Below, piece after piece: positions 24,521 through 34,067 of a stretch of DNA of 64,000 nucleotides. A program made the position numbers and the translations under genes. The notes below the pieces were generated by a model. It was given only the letters and a program-made list of their open reading frames with translations. It was not told the DNA's origin and did not search any database. Origin of the DNA: Myxosarcina sp. GA_180221_E-2-1-MAG-40_15 (lineage in GTDB: Bacteria > Cyanobacteriota > Cyanobacteriia > Cyanobacteriales > Xenococcaceae); contig JAIMKV010000005.1 in assembly GCA_020692205.1 (NCBI GenBank), positions 32,920-96,919 of the forward strand, read 5' to 3'. The number at the start of each line of letters is the position of its first letter. The first letter of the stretch is position 1.

Positions 24521-26035
24521 ATGATTACCGATATTCTTGATCTTGGCGAGGCAACCAAGCTTAGGGGACAGGTGGTTGTAGTCGGCTCAGGAATTGCGGG
24601 AGCCGAGATAGCCACGCACCTCGCACGTCATGGACGAGACGTGATCCTCCTCGAAAGCGGGCGCGCTCAATTCGATCCATCGATTCAGGCGTTAAACGAT
24701 GTAATCTTTTTAGGCAAACGCCATCGCGAATTAAACCCCAATTCTTACTACCATCAATACCTACCAGCAGAGCTGCGTGGAGTCAGTCGCGTACGCCAGT
24801 TTGGTGGCACGAGCAACGTCTGGACAGGCAAATGGAAATATTTGCAGACCTCGGATTTTGAGCCAAGGTCTTGGGTTGCTAACAGTGGTTGGCCAATTAG
24901 CTTCACCGAACTAGTAGAACACTACCGTTCCGCAGCCAAAGATTACGGTTTCGGCGATTTAGAGGCAGAAGCCATACGTCCTGAAATTGTGGCACTTCGA
25001 GCCAAGATTGCTGTACACGGTTTGAAGATGAGCAGTTTTTATTGGGAGCAGACACCTACACGCACGGCAGTGCGCTTTGGCGAGGAGATGCGTCGCTCCA
25101 AAAACTTGCAGGTGGTGTTGGGCGCGACCGCAACTGAGTTAAAGCTCGATGCTTCAACTCAGCGCGTAACAGCGATCGCTTGTCGCTCCCTCGAAGGTCG
25201 AGAACTGATCGTCGAAGGCGAGACGATGATCCTGGCGGCTGGAGCGTTTGAAACCGCACGCATCCTATTAGCTTCTAACCGTCAACTGCCTAATGGAATC
25301 GGCAATGCACACGATCTTGTTGGTCGCTTTTACACCGATCATCCCAAACACCATACAGGCGTGCTACACCCAGATTTTCTAGCTCAGCAATATGCCCAAG
25401 AACTGCAATACGCGCCCAAGCCACGTTTCTGTGTCTGCTTTGCCCTCGACGACGCGACCCAGGAAGCAGAAAAGCTGCTCGAACATGTTTTATACTTGAA
25501 GCCGATCTACGAGAAGCCAATAAATCGTTTGTGGCGAACCTTGCGAGGTCGTCCCGCTTACCAGGATGACAATGGTACAATTGCTTCTTACCGAGTCAAG
25601 TTTGTGACTGAGCAAATCCCACATAAAGACAGCCGCGTTAAGCTGGCAACAGAATGCGATTCACTCGGCAACAAAAAGCTGGAGGTTGACTGGTGCTTCA
25701 CTGATCTTGATCGCCAATCGATGGCCAAGACGGTGCAACTGTTGACAGATCGCTTCCAAGCAGCAAGACTAGGAACTTTTGATTTTGCAGACAAGCCGCC
25801 GAATTTAGAAACTATGACCGACGCAGCTCACCAAATGGGTACTACTCGTATGGGCAGCCGACCCGAAGAGGGTGTTGTCGATACGAATTGCCGAGTGTTT
25901 GGGACTGAAAATCTTTATGTAGCTAGTTCGGCGGTGTTTCCCACTGGGCCATCCTACTCACCTACCTTCACAATTTTGGCACTCGCACGCCGTCTCGGTC
26001 AGCATTTGCTTCAGACGACATTAGTCAAGAAGTGA
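24521..26035 (+). CDS. GMC-family FAD oxidoreductase
   Basis: A 504-residue glucose-methanol-choline oxidoreductase: FAD motif VVVVGSGIAGAEIATHLARHG near residues 18-38, LLESGR, the RQFGGTSNVWTGKW segment, and the C-terminal domain with HQMGTTRMGSRP, ENLYVASSAVFPTGPSYSPTFT. It probably oxidises a sugar or alcohol hydroxyl. Its third codon positions are visibly richer in G and C than the neighbours (many CGC, CTC, GAG codons), and three long antisense open frames are a side effect. This suggests recent acquisition. It lies inside the exopolysaccharide locus, so a role in sugar oxidation is inferred, not shown. Confidence 0.9.
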   Translation: MITDILDLGEATKLRGQVVVVGSGIAGAEIATHLARHGRDVILLESGRAQFDPSIQALNDVIFLGKRHRELNPNSYYHQYLPAELRGVSRVRQFGGTSNVWTGKWKYLQTSDFEPRSWVANSGWPISFTELVEHYRSAAKDYGFGDLEAEAIRPEIVALRAKIAVHGLKMSSFYWEQTPTRTAVRFGEEMRRSKNLQVVLGATATELKLDASTQRVTAIACRSLEGRELIVEGETMILAAGAFETARILLASNRQLPNGIGNAHDLVGRFYTDHPKHHTGVLHPDFLAQQYAQELQYAPKPRFCVCFALDDATQEAEKLLEHVLYLKPIYEKPINRLWRTLRGRPAYQDDNGTIASYRVKFVTEQIPHKDSRVKLATECDSLGNKKLEVDWCFTDLDRQSMAKTVQLLTDRFQAARLGTFDFADKPPNLETMTDAAHQMGTTRMGSRPEEGVVDTNCRVFGTENLYVASSAVFPTGPSYSPTFTILALARRLGQHLLQTTLVKK

Positions 26036-26156
26036 ATAGAGCAAAGGCATCGAACATTTATTGATGTCCTTAGCTGTAACATAGGGGAAAGAAATGTTTA
26101 ACTTTCCCCGATTTATTTTGGTTGATAGTGTAGTTGTGGCAACAGTTATTTAGTTT

Positions 26157-27038
26157 ATGACGGATATATTATTGAGCATCATAATTCCTACCTATAATCG
26201 TCCTCAGCTTTTACTCCGCGCCGTTAAGAGCGCTTTGGCTCAAACCATAGAAGACTTTGAAGTGATTGTGGTAGATGATTGCTCATCTGAACCAATTAAT
26301 TTACCAGAACACCCCCGCTTGCAAATTATTTCCTTGCCCGAGAATCAAGGTGGCTCGGCAGCTAGGAATATTGGTCTTAAAGCAGCCAGAGGTCACTGGA
26401 TTAATTTTTTAGATGATGATGATGAATTACTGCCTCACACAGCAGAAATGTCTTTAGAAGCACTACGAAATACCACGCTACCAAAACCTGTAGGAGTAAT
26501 CTCGGGAATTGAAGTTATCAATCAAGAGGGCAAAGTAATTCAGACTCGCATTCCGCCAACTCTGCCTCGTGGTTCTCATTTTGGCTTAGAGGAGATCGAC
26601 CCTACTCAATCTTTCTTGTGTAAACAGACGTTAATTGTAGAGAAAGAAGTTTTACTATCGATTGAAGGCTTTGATGAATCTCTTTCCTCACGAATTCACA
26701 CAGATTTGTTTTTGAGATTAAATCCAGTTTGTTCTATACTGGGCATTCCGCAAATAGGATATCGGCTATACAAGCACAACGACTTTCAAATTTCTTCCGA
26801 TCCCACTCGAAGACAGGTTGGTTTTAATCGCATTATTGAAAAGCACCAAAAAACCTTTCAAGCCCATCCTAAAATGTTTGCCGACTTCCTCTACAATCAG
26901 GCAATTGTAACTTATGAATTGGGTCAAAGTTACTCCGCTCTAAAAAACTTGGGTTGGGCAATGAAAGTTTCTCCTCAACATACTTGCGGTCGTATATTCT
27001 ATACGGTAATCAATTCAATTAAAAGAAGCTTTACGTAA
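26157..27038 (+). CDS. Family 2 glycosyltransferase
   Basis: A 293-residue GT2 enzyme with LLSIIIPTYNRPQLL, IVVDDCSSEP, GGSAARNIGLKAARG and INFLDDDDELLP (DxD region about residues 83-90), followed by LCKQTLIVEKEVLLSIEGFDES. No membrane span. Transfers a sugar, identity unknown, in assembly of the exopolysaccharide repeat. It starts 121 bases after the GMC gene and is followed 36 bases later by the flippase, so a flippase-transferase transcript is likely. Confidence 0.92.
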   Translation: MTDILLSIIIPTYNRPQLLLRAVKSALAQTIEDFEVIVVDDCSSEPINLPEHPRLQIISLPENQGGSAARNIGLKAARGHWINFLDDDDELLPHTAEMSLEALRNTTLPKPVGVISGIEVINQEGKVIQTRIPPTLPRGSHFGLEEIDPTQSFLCKQTLIVEKEVLLSIEGFDESLSSRIHTDLFLRLNPVCSILGIPQIGYRLYKHNDFQISSDPTRRQVGFNRIIEKHQKTFQAHPKMFADFLYNQAIVTYELGQSYSALKNLGWAMKVSPQHTCGRIFYTVINSIKRSFT

Positions 27039-27074
27039 ATTGAGTTTAATTGTTCTGGCGTTGAGTAAAATTTC

Positions 27075-28544
27075 ATGAATCTCAAACAAAAAGCATTTAC
27101 AGGTCTAATCTGGTCGATAATCGAAAACTCTGGCACTCAGGTTTTTTCCCTAATTATTTTCCTGTTGCTGGCGCGGTTACTCACTCCAGAGACTTTTGGG
27201 CTAATTGCTTTGGCTAATGTGTTTTTAGCTTTTATGCAGATTTTTCTCGATCAAGGATTTGCCAAAGCCTTGATTCAACGTGAAAACTTAGAACCAGAAC
27301 ATCTAGACGCTGCTTTTTGGAGTCAGGTAGGTTGTGGTGTTCTACTGACTACAATTACTTTTTTTGGGGCAGGATTGGTAGCAGAGGTTTTTGAACAGCC
27401 CAAGCTAATTCTGATTTTGCAATGCTTGTCTTTAATATTTATTATTAATTCTCTAAGTCGCGTTCATAATGCCTTATTAAGTCGAAAATTCGCCTTTAAA
27501 ATTATTGCCCTGCGATCGCTTTGGGGAACTGTAATTAGCGGCATGGTAGGAATCAGCATGGCTTTTACTGGCTATGGCGTTTGGAGCTTAGTTACTTTAA
27601 ATATTGTTTCAGAGTTGGTTTCGGGAATCTTTATCTGGTGTGCAGTTGACTGGCGACCAAAATGGCGATTCTCCGTTAAGCATTTCCAAGATTTGTACAG
27701 CTTTGGCATCTATCTTTTCGCCTTAAAATTTATTCAGTTTTTTGACAAACGTTCAGATAATTTGTTGATTGGGTATTTTTTAGGTGAAGTCGCTCTTGGT
27801 TACTATGCGATCGCCTATCGTATATTGGAAGTCATGACTCAGCTATTAATTAAAACAGTTGATAAAGTAGCTTTGCCCACGTTTTCGCGACTACAAACCG
27901 AACCTAAACGCTTTCGCCGATTATTTTATCAAACCACTCAGTTTACTAGTCTGATCGCCTTTCCCACTTATTTAGGTGTTGTCGTGTTTGCGCCCGAATT
28001 GATTGTGACTTTATTTGGGGAACAATGGATACCTGCAACAGTTGCAATGCAAATTTTGGCTCTTGAAGGTATTGTGCTGTCGATTTCTCTGTTCCATAAA
28101 TCGGTATTTATGTCTGTGGGGCAACCTGTTTGGACTGTGAGAATTAGCATCGTTAATGCTACAGCTAATCTGATTGCTTGTCTGATTGCTGTGAGGGCGG
28201 GTATCGTCGCTGTAGCGATCGCCTATGTAATTAGCAGCTATTTAGTTTTTCCTGTTAGTCAATGGGCAGTCAATAAGTTAATTAAAATTAATTTGAGGAC
28301 TTATTTACAGCAGTTTGCGACTCCCTGGGTTAGTTCGGGGATTATGGTAGGGGCTATTTTCACCGTCAAACATTTTTTAGCGGCGACAATTGACTCTAAA
28401 TTACTAATTATAGTCGGAACGCTCGTCGGCATATCGGTTTATGCTTTATGTGTCAGAATCTTAGAACCGCAACTATTTAAACAAATCTGGAAGTTTATTA
28501 AATCGACAACATTTAAGAAGAACAAGCAGCAGACAATCAATTAA
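27075..28544 (+). CDS. Wzx-type polysaccharide flippase
   Basis: A 489-residue integral membrane protein of the MOP/MATE exporter superfamily (Polysacc_synt_3 group, close to WzxC). About 12-14 hydrophobic helices; the N terminus LKQKAFTGLIWSIIENSGTQ and LLARLLTPETFGLIALANVF are typical, as is FSFGIY-like LYSFGIYLFALKF in the second half. It flips lipid-linked oligosaccharide units across the cytoplasmic membrane. Its last four bases overlap the end of the convergent GH10 gene, so transcripts of the two must overlap. Confidence 0.92.
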   Translation: MNLKQKAFTGLIWSIIENSGTQVFSLIIFLLLARLLTPETFGLIALANVFLAFMQIFLDQGFAKALIQRENLEPEHLDAAFWSQVGCGVLLTTITFFGAGLVAEVFEQPKLILILQCLSLIFIINSLSRVHNALLSRKFAFKIIALRSLWGTVISGMVGISMAFTGYGVWSLVTLNIVSELVSGIFIWCAVDWRPKWRFSVKHFQDLYSFGIYLFALKFIQFFDKRSDNLLIGYFLGEVALGYYAIAYRILEVMTQLLIKTVDKVALPTFSRLQTEPKRFRRLFYQTTQFTSLIAFPTYLGVVVFAPELIVTLFGEQWIPATVAMQILALEGIVLSISLFHKSVFMSVGQPVWTVRISIVNATANLIACLIAVRAGIVAVAIAYVISSYLVFPVSQWAVNKLIKINLRTYLQQFATPWVSSGIMVGAIFTVKHFLAATIDSKLLIIVGTLVGISVYALCVRILEPQLFKQIWKFIKSTTFKKNKQQTIN

Positions 28545-29635
28545 AAACGCTGTAAGGCTCTAGCTAAAGCTTCCCAGGCTAATTTAGGAGCGAGATTATG
28601 GTCTAATGGCAAAGGTCGAACATTGGCCTCATCCATACGGGGACGGTATTTTTTGAGCCAAGTATAGCGATCGCTCAATCCCCAAGTAATGACTGCAATT
28701 ACCGCAGGTTGGGTTAAGACGATTTCGAGATACTCGCGGTAGATATTAGCCACGGCGCGATCGCGAAAAATACTAGCAGCTTCTAAAGTGCGATCAACTA
28801 CATCTAATTCCGAAACTATTATTTTTAACCCTAAATCCGCTACGTTCTGCATAAATCGCTGGAGTTTTACTGCATTAAAGCGATCTGATCCTGCATATAA
28901 ATGACCCTGCATCCCTAAAGCCTGCACTGGTATATCTTTGGCTTTAAGTCTTTCTAGCAGTTTTAAAGTTGCCGTTCTTCTGGCTTCTTGTTCTGGGGTA
29001 TCATAAGCCAAATCAAAATCATTGTAGGTTAATAAGGCTTGTGGATCGGCAGCAGCAGCGGTTTTAAAGGCTAGTTCAATATATTCCTCTCCTAAATACT
29101 CTAGCCAGGGACTAGTTCTTAAACCATCATTTCTTCCGTCTTTGGGTTCAACTGCTTCGTTAACTACATCCCAAGAGTGAATTTTTCCCGCGTATCGCTC
29201 AACTATGGTGGTAATATGATTGACCAGATGTTTTGCTGCATTAGTCTGATTAACTTCGGTTGTAAACCATTCTGGCAGTGCTTTGTACCAGACCAAAGTA
29301 TGTCCACGCAGCTTTAAATTATGAGCCTGAGCAAAACTGCTTAACCAGTCAGTTTTAGTAAAATCAAAGCTTTGGGGCGCGGGACGCAGCTTTTCCCATT
29401 TAAAATCATTTTCTGGTACTAAAATAGCGCATTCTTCAATAAAACGGCGAGTAAAGTCTCTGTCTCTTTTGAGAATCGAATACTGGGTTGCTGCGCCATA
29501 GAGTAAATTGTTTTCCGCCGCATAATCTTTTAAAAAGGCTGGGCGATCGCTAGCCCAACTTTTACTGGCTAAAGTAGTACCAGTTAAGCTGCCTAAAACC
29601 CAGGATAGAAAATCTCTTCTATTAAGAGGCGGCAT
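28541..29635 (-). CDS. Exported glycoside hydrolase family 10 (endo-1,4-beta-xylanase-like)
   Basis: A 364-residue GH10 enzyme. The N terminus NRRDFLSWVLGSLTGTTLA resembles a Tat signal (RRDFL), with cleavage after about residue 28. The barrel shows ENDFKWEKLRP, GHTLVWYKALPEW, the acid/base WDVVNEAVE (Glu160), NDFDLAYDTPE, GMQGHLYAG and the nucleophile VSELDV (Glu276), then ITWGLSDRYTWL. GH10 enzymes cut beta-1,4-xylan or related chains. Being inside an exopolysaccharide locus it may trim the organism's own polymer. It abuts a GT2 gene upstream (two bases from its end). Confidence 0.92.
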   Translation of the reverse strand: MPPLNRRDFLSWVLGSLTGTTLASKSWASDRPAFLKDYAAENNLLYGAATQYSILKRDRDFTRRFIEECAILVPENDFKWEKLRPAPQSFDFTKTDWLSSFAQAHNLKLRGHTLVWYKALPEWFTTEVNQTNAAKHLVNHITTIVERYAGKIHSWDVVNEAVEPKDGRNDGLRTSPWLEYLGEEYIELAFKTAAAADPQALLTYNDFDLAYDTPEQEARRTATLKLLERLKAKDIPVQALGMQGHLYAGSDRFNAVKLQRFMQNVADLGLKIIVSELDVVDRTLEAASIFRDRAVANIYREYLEIVLTQPAVIAVITWGLSDRYTWLKKYRPRMDEANVRPLPLDHNLAPKLAWEALARALQRF

Positions 29636-29637
29636 GA

Positions 29638-30648
29638 TTAATTATCAATCGATAACTTCTTTTTTTGCGATCGCACGTGATTATCGGTCAAAACTCGATT
29701 TACGCCGTTATCGATAGTGGCGATCGCTCTTGCCATAAAATCTGTAGCGACACCAAAGGTTAAGCGGCGGGCGAGAGGTTCAATAATTGTGCCATAACGT
29801 CGCCAACAAAGACGCTTGTATTTAGTTGTGAAATAAGCATCTTCTGCTAGATTCCACTTTTGCCGCATTCGGTTTAAACTTGCCATTTGCCAGGCGTTGC
29901 TCCAGCGCAGCATATAGTAGTGTAAATCGGCTGTTTCTAGAGGAGGCCCTGGTAAATAAGTTACCACACAGTCTGGTTCAAAGTAGACTTTTTCTCCTGC
30001 TTCTCTAACAGTCATACAAAAGTCCAGATGTTCTTTGGTATTTAGGAAAGCTTCGTCTAACATTCCCACTCGTTCAAAGATATCTCGTCTCACTAAGACA
30101 CAGTGAAATTCTGCTAGTTCGGTTTCAGTTCGCTGTAGTTGTTCTCTCACATCAGCAACGCGCTTACCCTGAAGATACATTTTCTCTCGCAGTCTTCTTC
30201 TACCTTTCTTGTCAACAAAAATATGCGATTGTCCCCCAGCAAAATGAACTACTTCATGGAGTGGTTCGTACTGGCACATTAAAGGGCCAACCACAGCCGC
30301 TTTAGTAGTTTCGGCACAGCCTACCAGATTAGTTAACCAGCCTGGGGTAACAATAACGTCATTATCAATAAATACTACATATTTAGTATCTACTTGTCTT
30401 AAACCAATGTTCCGTGCCTGATTGGGGTATAGATAGCATTCAGTACGAATTAATTGAAAATTTTTTTCTGTTGCCTGTTGTGCTAAATAAGACTTAGTTT
30501 TGGCTGGAGAGTTACCGTCTACATAAATTAGCTTAAAAGGAATTTTAGTATGTTCGTAAATGCTCTCTAAAGATTGTTGTGTGCAGCTAAATCTTTCTCG
30601 GGGAACGCTAACTATAGTTACTTGTGGATCTAACATAAAGTTCATCAT
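29638..30648 (-). CDS. Family 2 glycosyltransferase
   Basis: A 336-residue GT2-like enzyme. TIVSVPRERFSCTQQSLESI replaces the usual SVIIP start, followed by LIYVDGNSP, ARNIGLRQVDTKYVVFIDNDVIV (DxD near 95-100) and EFHCVLVRRDIFERVGMLDE. The second half (VREAGEKVYFEPDCVVTYLPG, and a long C-terminal helix region) is typical of cyanobacterial polysaccharide transferases. Start at one of two tandem ATGs (30648/30645). Two bases before the GH10 gene on the same strand, so the two are probably co-transcribed. Confidence 0.88.
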   Translation of the reverse strand: MMNFMLDPQVTIVSVPRERFSCTQQSLESIYEHTKIPFKLIYVDGNSPAKTKSYLAQQATEKNFQLIRTECYLYPNQARNIGLRQVDTKYVVFIDNDVIVTPGWLTNLVGCAETTKAAVVGPLMCQYEPLHEVVHFAGGQSHIFVDKKGRRRLREKMYLQGKRVADVREQLQRTETELAEFHCVLVRRDIFERVGMLDEAFLNTKEHLDFCMTVREAGEKVYFEPDCVVTYLPGPPLETADLHYYMLRWSNAWQMASLNRMRQKWNLAEDAYFTTKYKRLCWRRYGTIIEPLARRLTFGVATDFMARAIATIDNGVNRVLTDNHVRSQKKKLSIDN

Positions 30649-30755
30649 CAATCTAAAATTTGGGACTTAATTTGAATAGAATAAGCGATCGCCTATCGTT
30701 CATGCTTAAGAATTTAATGTTATCTACAATACCAACAGTTTTTTGAGTAATATAA

Positions 30756-32027
30756 TCAACTTGAAGTTTTTCTAGTCATTATCTTATCTGAATTAATTAG
30801 GGAACGATAAATATTTATTAAATCATCATTTATCTGGTCTAGATTATAATTTTGCAAGACAAATTCTCGACCCGATTTGCCCATAGCTGACCAAAGTTGG
30901 GGATGTTCAATTAAGTAACCCAATTTATCGGCTAAAGCTGCGGCATCTTTTTCTGGAACCAGAAAACCAGATTTACCATTTTCTACTAACTCGGGTATAC
31001 CACCATGATAGGTGCTAACTACGGGTAACCCAATCGCCATTGCTTCTTTTAAGACATTTATTGGTGCATCTTGATTGCCATCGGCAGCAGTAATGCTAGG
31101 AGCGACAAAAATCTGCGTACTGTTTAAAATCTCGACAATTTCTGTTTCGTTGCGCCAGCCCATTAACTCAATGTTCTCAGTGAGATTAAGCTCTTGGATT
31201 AACTCAGCAAAATAAGAGCGTAAAGACCCTTCGCCAATGATTTTATAGCGTAAATGAGGATAGGTTGGAACTAACTTGGCTATAGCGCGGATTACGTATT
31301 CAATGCCTTTTTTCTCTACTAGTCTACCCGTAGTGGCAATTTGAATTGAACCGTCTTCAGGTAAAGAACGAGACTGATAGGCAAAGCGATCGCAATCTAA
31401 ACCAGAACGATTAACCTTAATTTTATCTGGGGGGCAACCAATCGAGATGGCTTTATTACGGAAGAAATCGCAGTTAGTTAAAAAAAAGTCACCGTAACGA
31501 AATAGCTGTTGATAAACATTCTCTCCTTTTTGCTGCACGAAGCTACTAATATCATGTCCTCGAAAAGTAGTAATTAGTTTGGCTTTTGGGGCGTTGACGT
31601 GACGAAATGCCATGCCACGATAACTTTGTGTCCCAAATTGACAGTGAATAATGTCGTAATCTTGATTTAGATTGGGAATAACTGTATGTAATAACCACAA
31701 GGAAAGAGTTAAATCGGTTAAAGGAAAAGGATAAAGCGATCGCCATAGCTGTCGGGGACAAACCAGAGCATAATTAAAAATTAGTCCGATACCTTTGATT
31801 AATCTCAGCAGTAAATTTTCTGGTAGTTCTGGTAAATAGTAAGTCCGTTCTTGAAGCTGGTATTGTTCAACCACAGGATGAACCTTGTCACTATTACCGC
31901 GAATTTCGGCATAAATATCTACTTCGCAACCACGATCAATTAGTCCCGCGATTTGATTTAAAATAAATGTCTCCGAGAGAATGGGAAACTCGTAGACCAT
32001 GAAGGCAACTTTTAGGCGATCGCTCAT
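30756..32027 (-). CDS. Family 4 glycosyltransferase
   Basis: A 423-residue GT-B-fold retaining transferase. N-terminal acceptor domain starts VAFMVYEFPILSETFILNQI; the donor domain has ATTGRLVEKKGIEYVIRAI, YKIIGEGSLR, LMGWRNETEIVEIL, and the GT4 C-terminal motif DAPINVLKEAMAIGLPVVST with HGGIPELVENGKSGFLV (the E-x7-E pair). Similar to colanic-acid WcaL/AmsK-type enzymes. Overlaps the upstream GT2 by four bases (ATGA), so the two are translationally coupled. Confidence 0.92.
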   Translation of the reverse strand: MSDRLKVAFMVYEFPILSETFILNQIAGLIDRGCEVDIYAEIRGNSDKVHPVVEQYQLQERTYYLPELPENLLLRLIKGIGLIFNYALVCPRQLWRSLYPFPLTDLTLSLWLLHTVIPNLNQDYDIIHCQFGTQSYRGMAFRHVNAPKAKLITTFRGHDISSFVQQKGENVYQQLFRYGDFFLTNCDFFRNKAISIGCPPDKIKVNRSGLDCDRFAYQSRSLPEDGSIQIATTGRLVEKKGIEYVIRAIAKLVPTYPHLRYKIIGEGSLRSYFAELIQELNLTENIELMGWRNETEIVEILNSTQIFVAPSITAADGNQDAPINVLKEAMAIGLPVVSTYHGGIPELVENGKSGFLVPEKDAAALADKLGYLIEHPQLWSAMGKSGREFVLQNYNLDQINDDLINIYRSLINSDKIMTRKTSS

Positions 32028-32947
32028 TGTCTGGCCGAAACTCCCCCTAATTTTAGTCTTAATAGCTCTAATACGGTGATATAACGCACTAAAGTCATGG
32101 TTAAAATCACCTTCAGTTTATCGGTGAGGTTTTTTAGCTGCGGATCTTGGTAATTATTAATAGCAAAGAAAACTGGTGGCATTAAATTAAAAGCGATCGC
32201 TTCAAGAAACAGCCAATTTGCTTCCAGCCAATTATATTCTGGCTGGTGTTTTCGATCATAAGCACCTCCAGCATAGCGAATTACTTTTTGGCGCAGTTGT
32301 TTGAAAGAATAAAGCGCGGGATGCGCCACTCGAACATCCTCAGCGTATACCTGTTGATATCCTTGGGCATAAACTCTCTTGCCCCATTCAATGTCGCCAT
32401 TAGATTTAAGCTGGTCATTAAACACACCTACTGTTTCAATGATTTGTTTCCAGGTAAAAAGATTAGCCGTGACGCTGTAATGATGTTTTTCGATACAGTC
32501 TTGTTGACGAAAAGCTAAGATACTTTCATAAAGCTCAACAGTTGAAGGCTGGTTAGGATCGCGCCAAAAAATCTCAATCTCTCCCCCCACCAAACCACAA
32601 TTATCAACTCGCTGTAGATGATCAACGCCTGTTTCAATCCAGTCTGGTGCGGGGATACAGTCAGCATCGGTAAAAGCTATAACCTCTCCCTGGGCGACGC
32701 TTAAACCTTTATTTCTAGCTGCATAAGAGCCTGGCATTAATTCTGATTGGGCGATCGCGTTGTCAAATTGTTGGACAATGCCCTTAATATTGGCGGTGGC
32801 ATCCGACCCATTATCAACTACGATTACCTCATAGCGGTCTTTTGAATAGGTTTGTTGCTCTAAAGCCTCTAGGCATAAACGCAACCGCTCTCCATCATTG
32901 TAGACGGGAATAATCACCGAAACCAAAGGCGGTAAACGCTCGAACAT
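32024..32947 (-). CDS. Family 2 glycosyltransferase
   Basis: A 307-residue GT2 enzyme with PLVSVIIPVYNDGERLRLCL, VIVVDNGSD, SYAARNKGLSVAQGEVIAFT, DADCIPAPDW (DxD about residues 94-96) and YSVTANLFTWKQIIETVGVF. A hydrophobic region near residues 245-290 could contact the membrane. First gene of the minus-strand GT2-GT4 pair; divergent from the next GT2 across 200 bases. Confidence 0.92.
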   Translation of the reverse strand: MFERLPPLVSVIIPVYNDGERLRLCLEALEQQTYSKDRYEVIVVDNGSDATANIKGIVQQFDNAIAQSELMPGSYAARNKGLSVAQGEVIAFTDADCIPAPDWIETGVDHLQRVDNCGLVGGEIEIFWRDPNQPSTVELYESILAFRQQDCIEKHHYSVTANLFTWKQIIETVGVFNDQLKSNGDIEWGKRVYAQGYQQVYAEDVRVAHPALYSFKQLRQKVIRYAGGAYDRKHQPEYNWLEANWLFLEAIAFNLMPPVFFAINNYQDPQLKNLTDKLKVILTMTLVRYITVLELLRLKLGGVSARQ

Positions 32948-33150
32948 TAGCTATAGATTATCAGTAAAATTAACTAGTCATTCTCTATATATTCTGGATC
33001 GTTTTTATTCTACCCAAGTTGATCAAGTTTAAAGTCGGCAACAGCTTACGGCTATCTTAACTTTTTTAAGATTTAATGATACAACCAGGAAATAATTTTT
33101 GCTTTACAGTAATTAAGATTTTAACAATTTAAAAATTTTCATTAGTGGTA

Positions 33151-34047
33151 ATGTCTCAGAAACCTTTTTTCTCAATTGTAATTCCCACCTATAATCGTCC
33201 CCAAAGACTAGCAAGCTGTTTGCAAGCGATCGCCTCTAGCGACTATCCTCGCGATTGTTTTGAAGTTATCGTGGTTGATGATGGCAGTAAAACGCCTTTG
33301 GATTCTGTAGTTGAGCCATTTAAACTCAAGATTCATCTCCAACTATTACGTCAAGAAAATGCTGGCCCTGCTGCTGCTAGAAATCGTGGTGCTACAGTTG
33401 CTCAAGGAGAATTTTTAGCATTTACCGACGATGATTGTCAACCCAAGGCTGATTGGTTGACTAAGTTTGCCGCTAGCTTGGCAAATGCACCCCAAGCTAT
33501 GCTGGGCGGTAAAACCATCAATGCTTTGGCTAATAATCCTTTCTCTGCTGCTTCGCAAAAGCTGATTGATTATCTTTATGAATATTACAATCCAGCTAAA
33601 GGTAAAGATGCCTTTTTCGCCTCCAATAATATTGCCATGCCCACCGCTAATTTTAGAGCTTTGAATGGGTTTGATGTTTCTTTTCCCTTAGCCGCCGCCG
33701 AAGATCGTGATTTTTGCGATCGCTGGAGTCAAGTATATCCAATGGTATATGTACCTGAAGCACAAATCGATCACTATCACAATTTAGATCTGGCTTCATT
33801 TTGCAAACAGCATTTTGGGTACGGTAGAGGAGCTTTTTGTTTTCATCAAATACGTTCTCAAAGAGCAGCTAAAGAAATCCAAGTTGAGCCATTGTCTTTT
33901 TACTTTGATTTACTTTCCTATCCTTTTTCTCAAACTTCAAAACAGCCCAAAATACTAATCTCAATCCTATTTTTTCTCTCGCAAGTTGCTAATGTAGCAG
34001 GATTTTTCTGGGAAAAATTTAGGGTTCAATCGCTCAAAACTACCTAA
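33151..34047 (+). CDS. Family 2 glycosyltransferase
   Basis: A 298-residue GT2 enzyme: FFSIVIPTYNRPQRLASCL, VIVVDDGSKTP, GPAAARNRGATVAQGEFLAF, TDDDCQPKADWL (DxD about residues 95-100), then FFASNNIAMPTANFRALNGF and AAEDRDFCDRW. One hydrophobic stretch near the C terminus. ATG at 33151 is preferred to GTG at 33145. Followed 20 bases later by the GT-C-like membrane gene, suggesting one transcript. Confidence 0.92.
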   Translation: MSQKPFFSIVIPTYNRPQRLASCLQAIASSDYPRDCFEVIVVDDGSKTPLDSVVEPFKLKIHLQLLRQENAGPAAARNRGATVAQGEFLAFTDDDCQPKADWLTKFAASLANAPQAMLGGKTINALANNPFSAASQKLIDYLYEYYNPAKGKDAFFASNNIAMPTANFRALNGFDVSFPLAAAEDRDFCDRWSQVYPMVYVPEAQIDHYHNLDLASFCKQHFGYGRGAFCFHQIRSQRAAKEIQVEPLSFYFDLLSYPFSQTSKQPKILISILFFLSQVANVAGFFWEKFRVQSLKTT

Positions 34048-34067
34048 TTTAAGTATTTTCGGTTGAC

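Noticed and set aside
25056-25794. Three antisense open frames on the minus strand inside the GMC oxidoreductase gene
   Set aside because: They are by-products of the GC-rich third positions of the real gene; low-complexity, no motifs.
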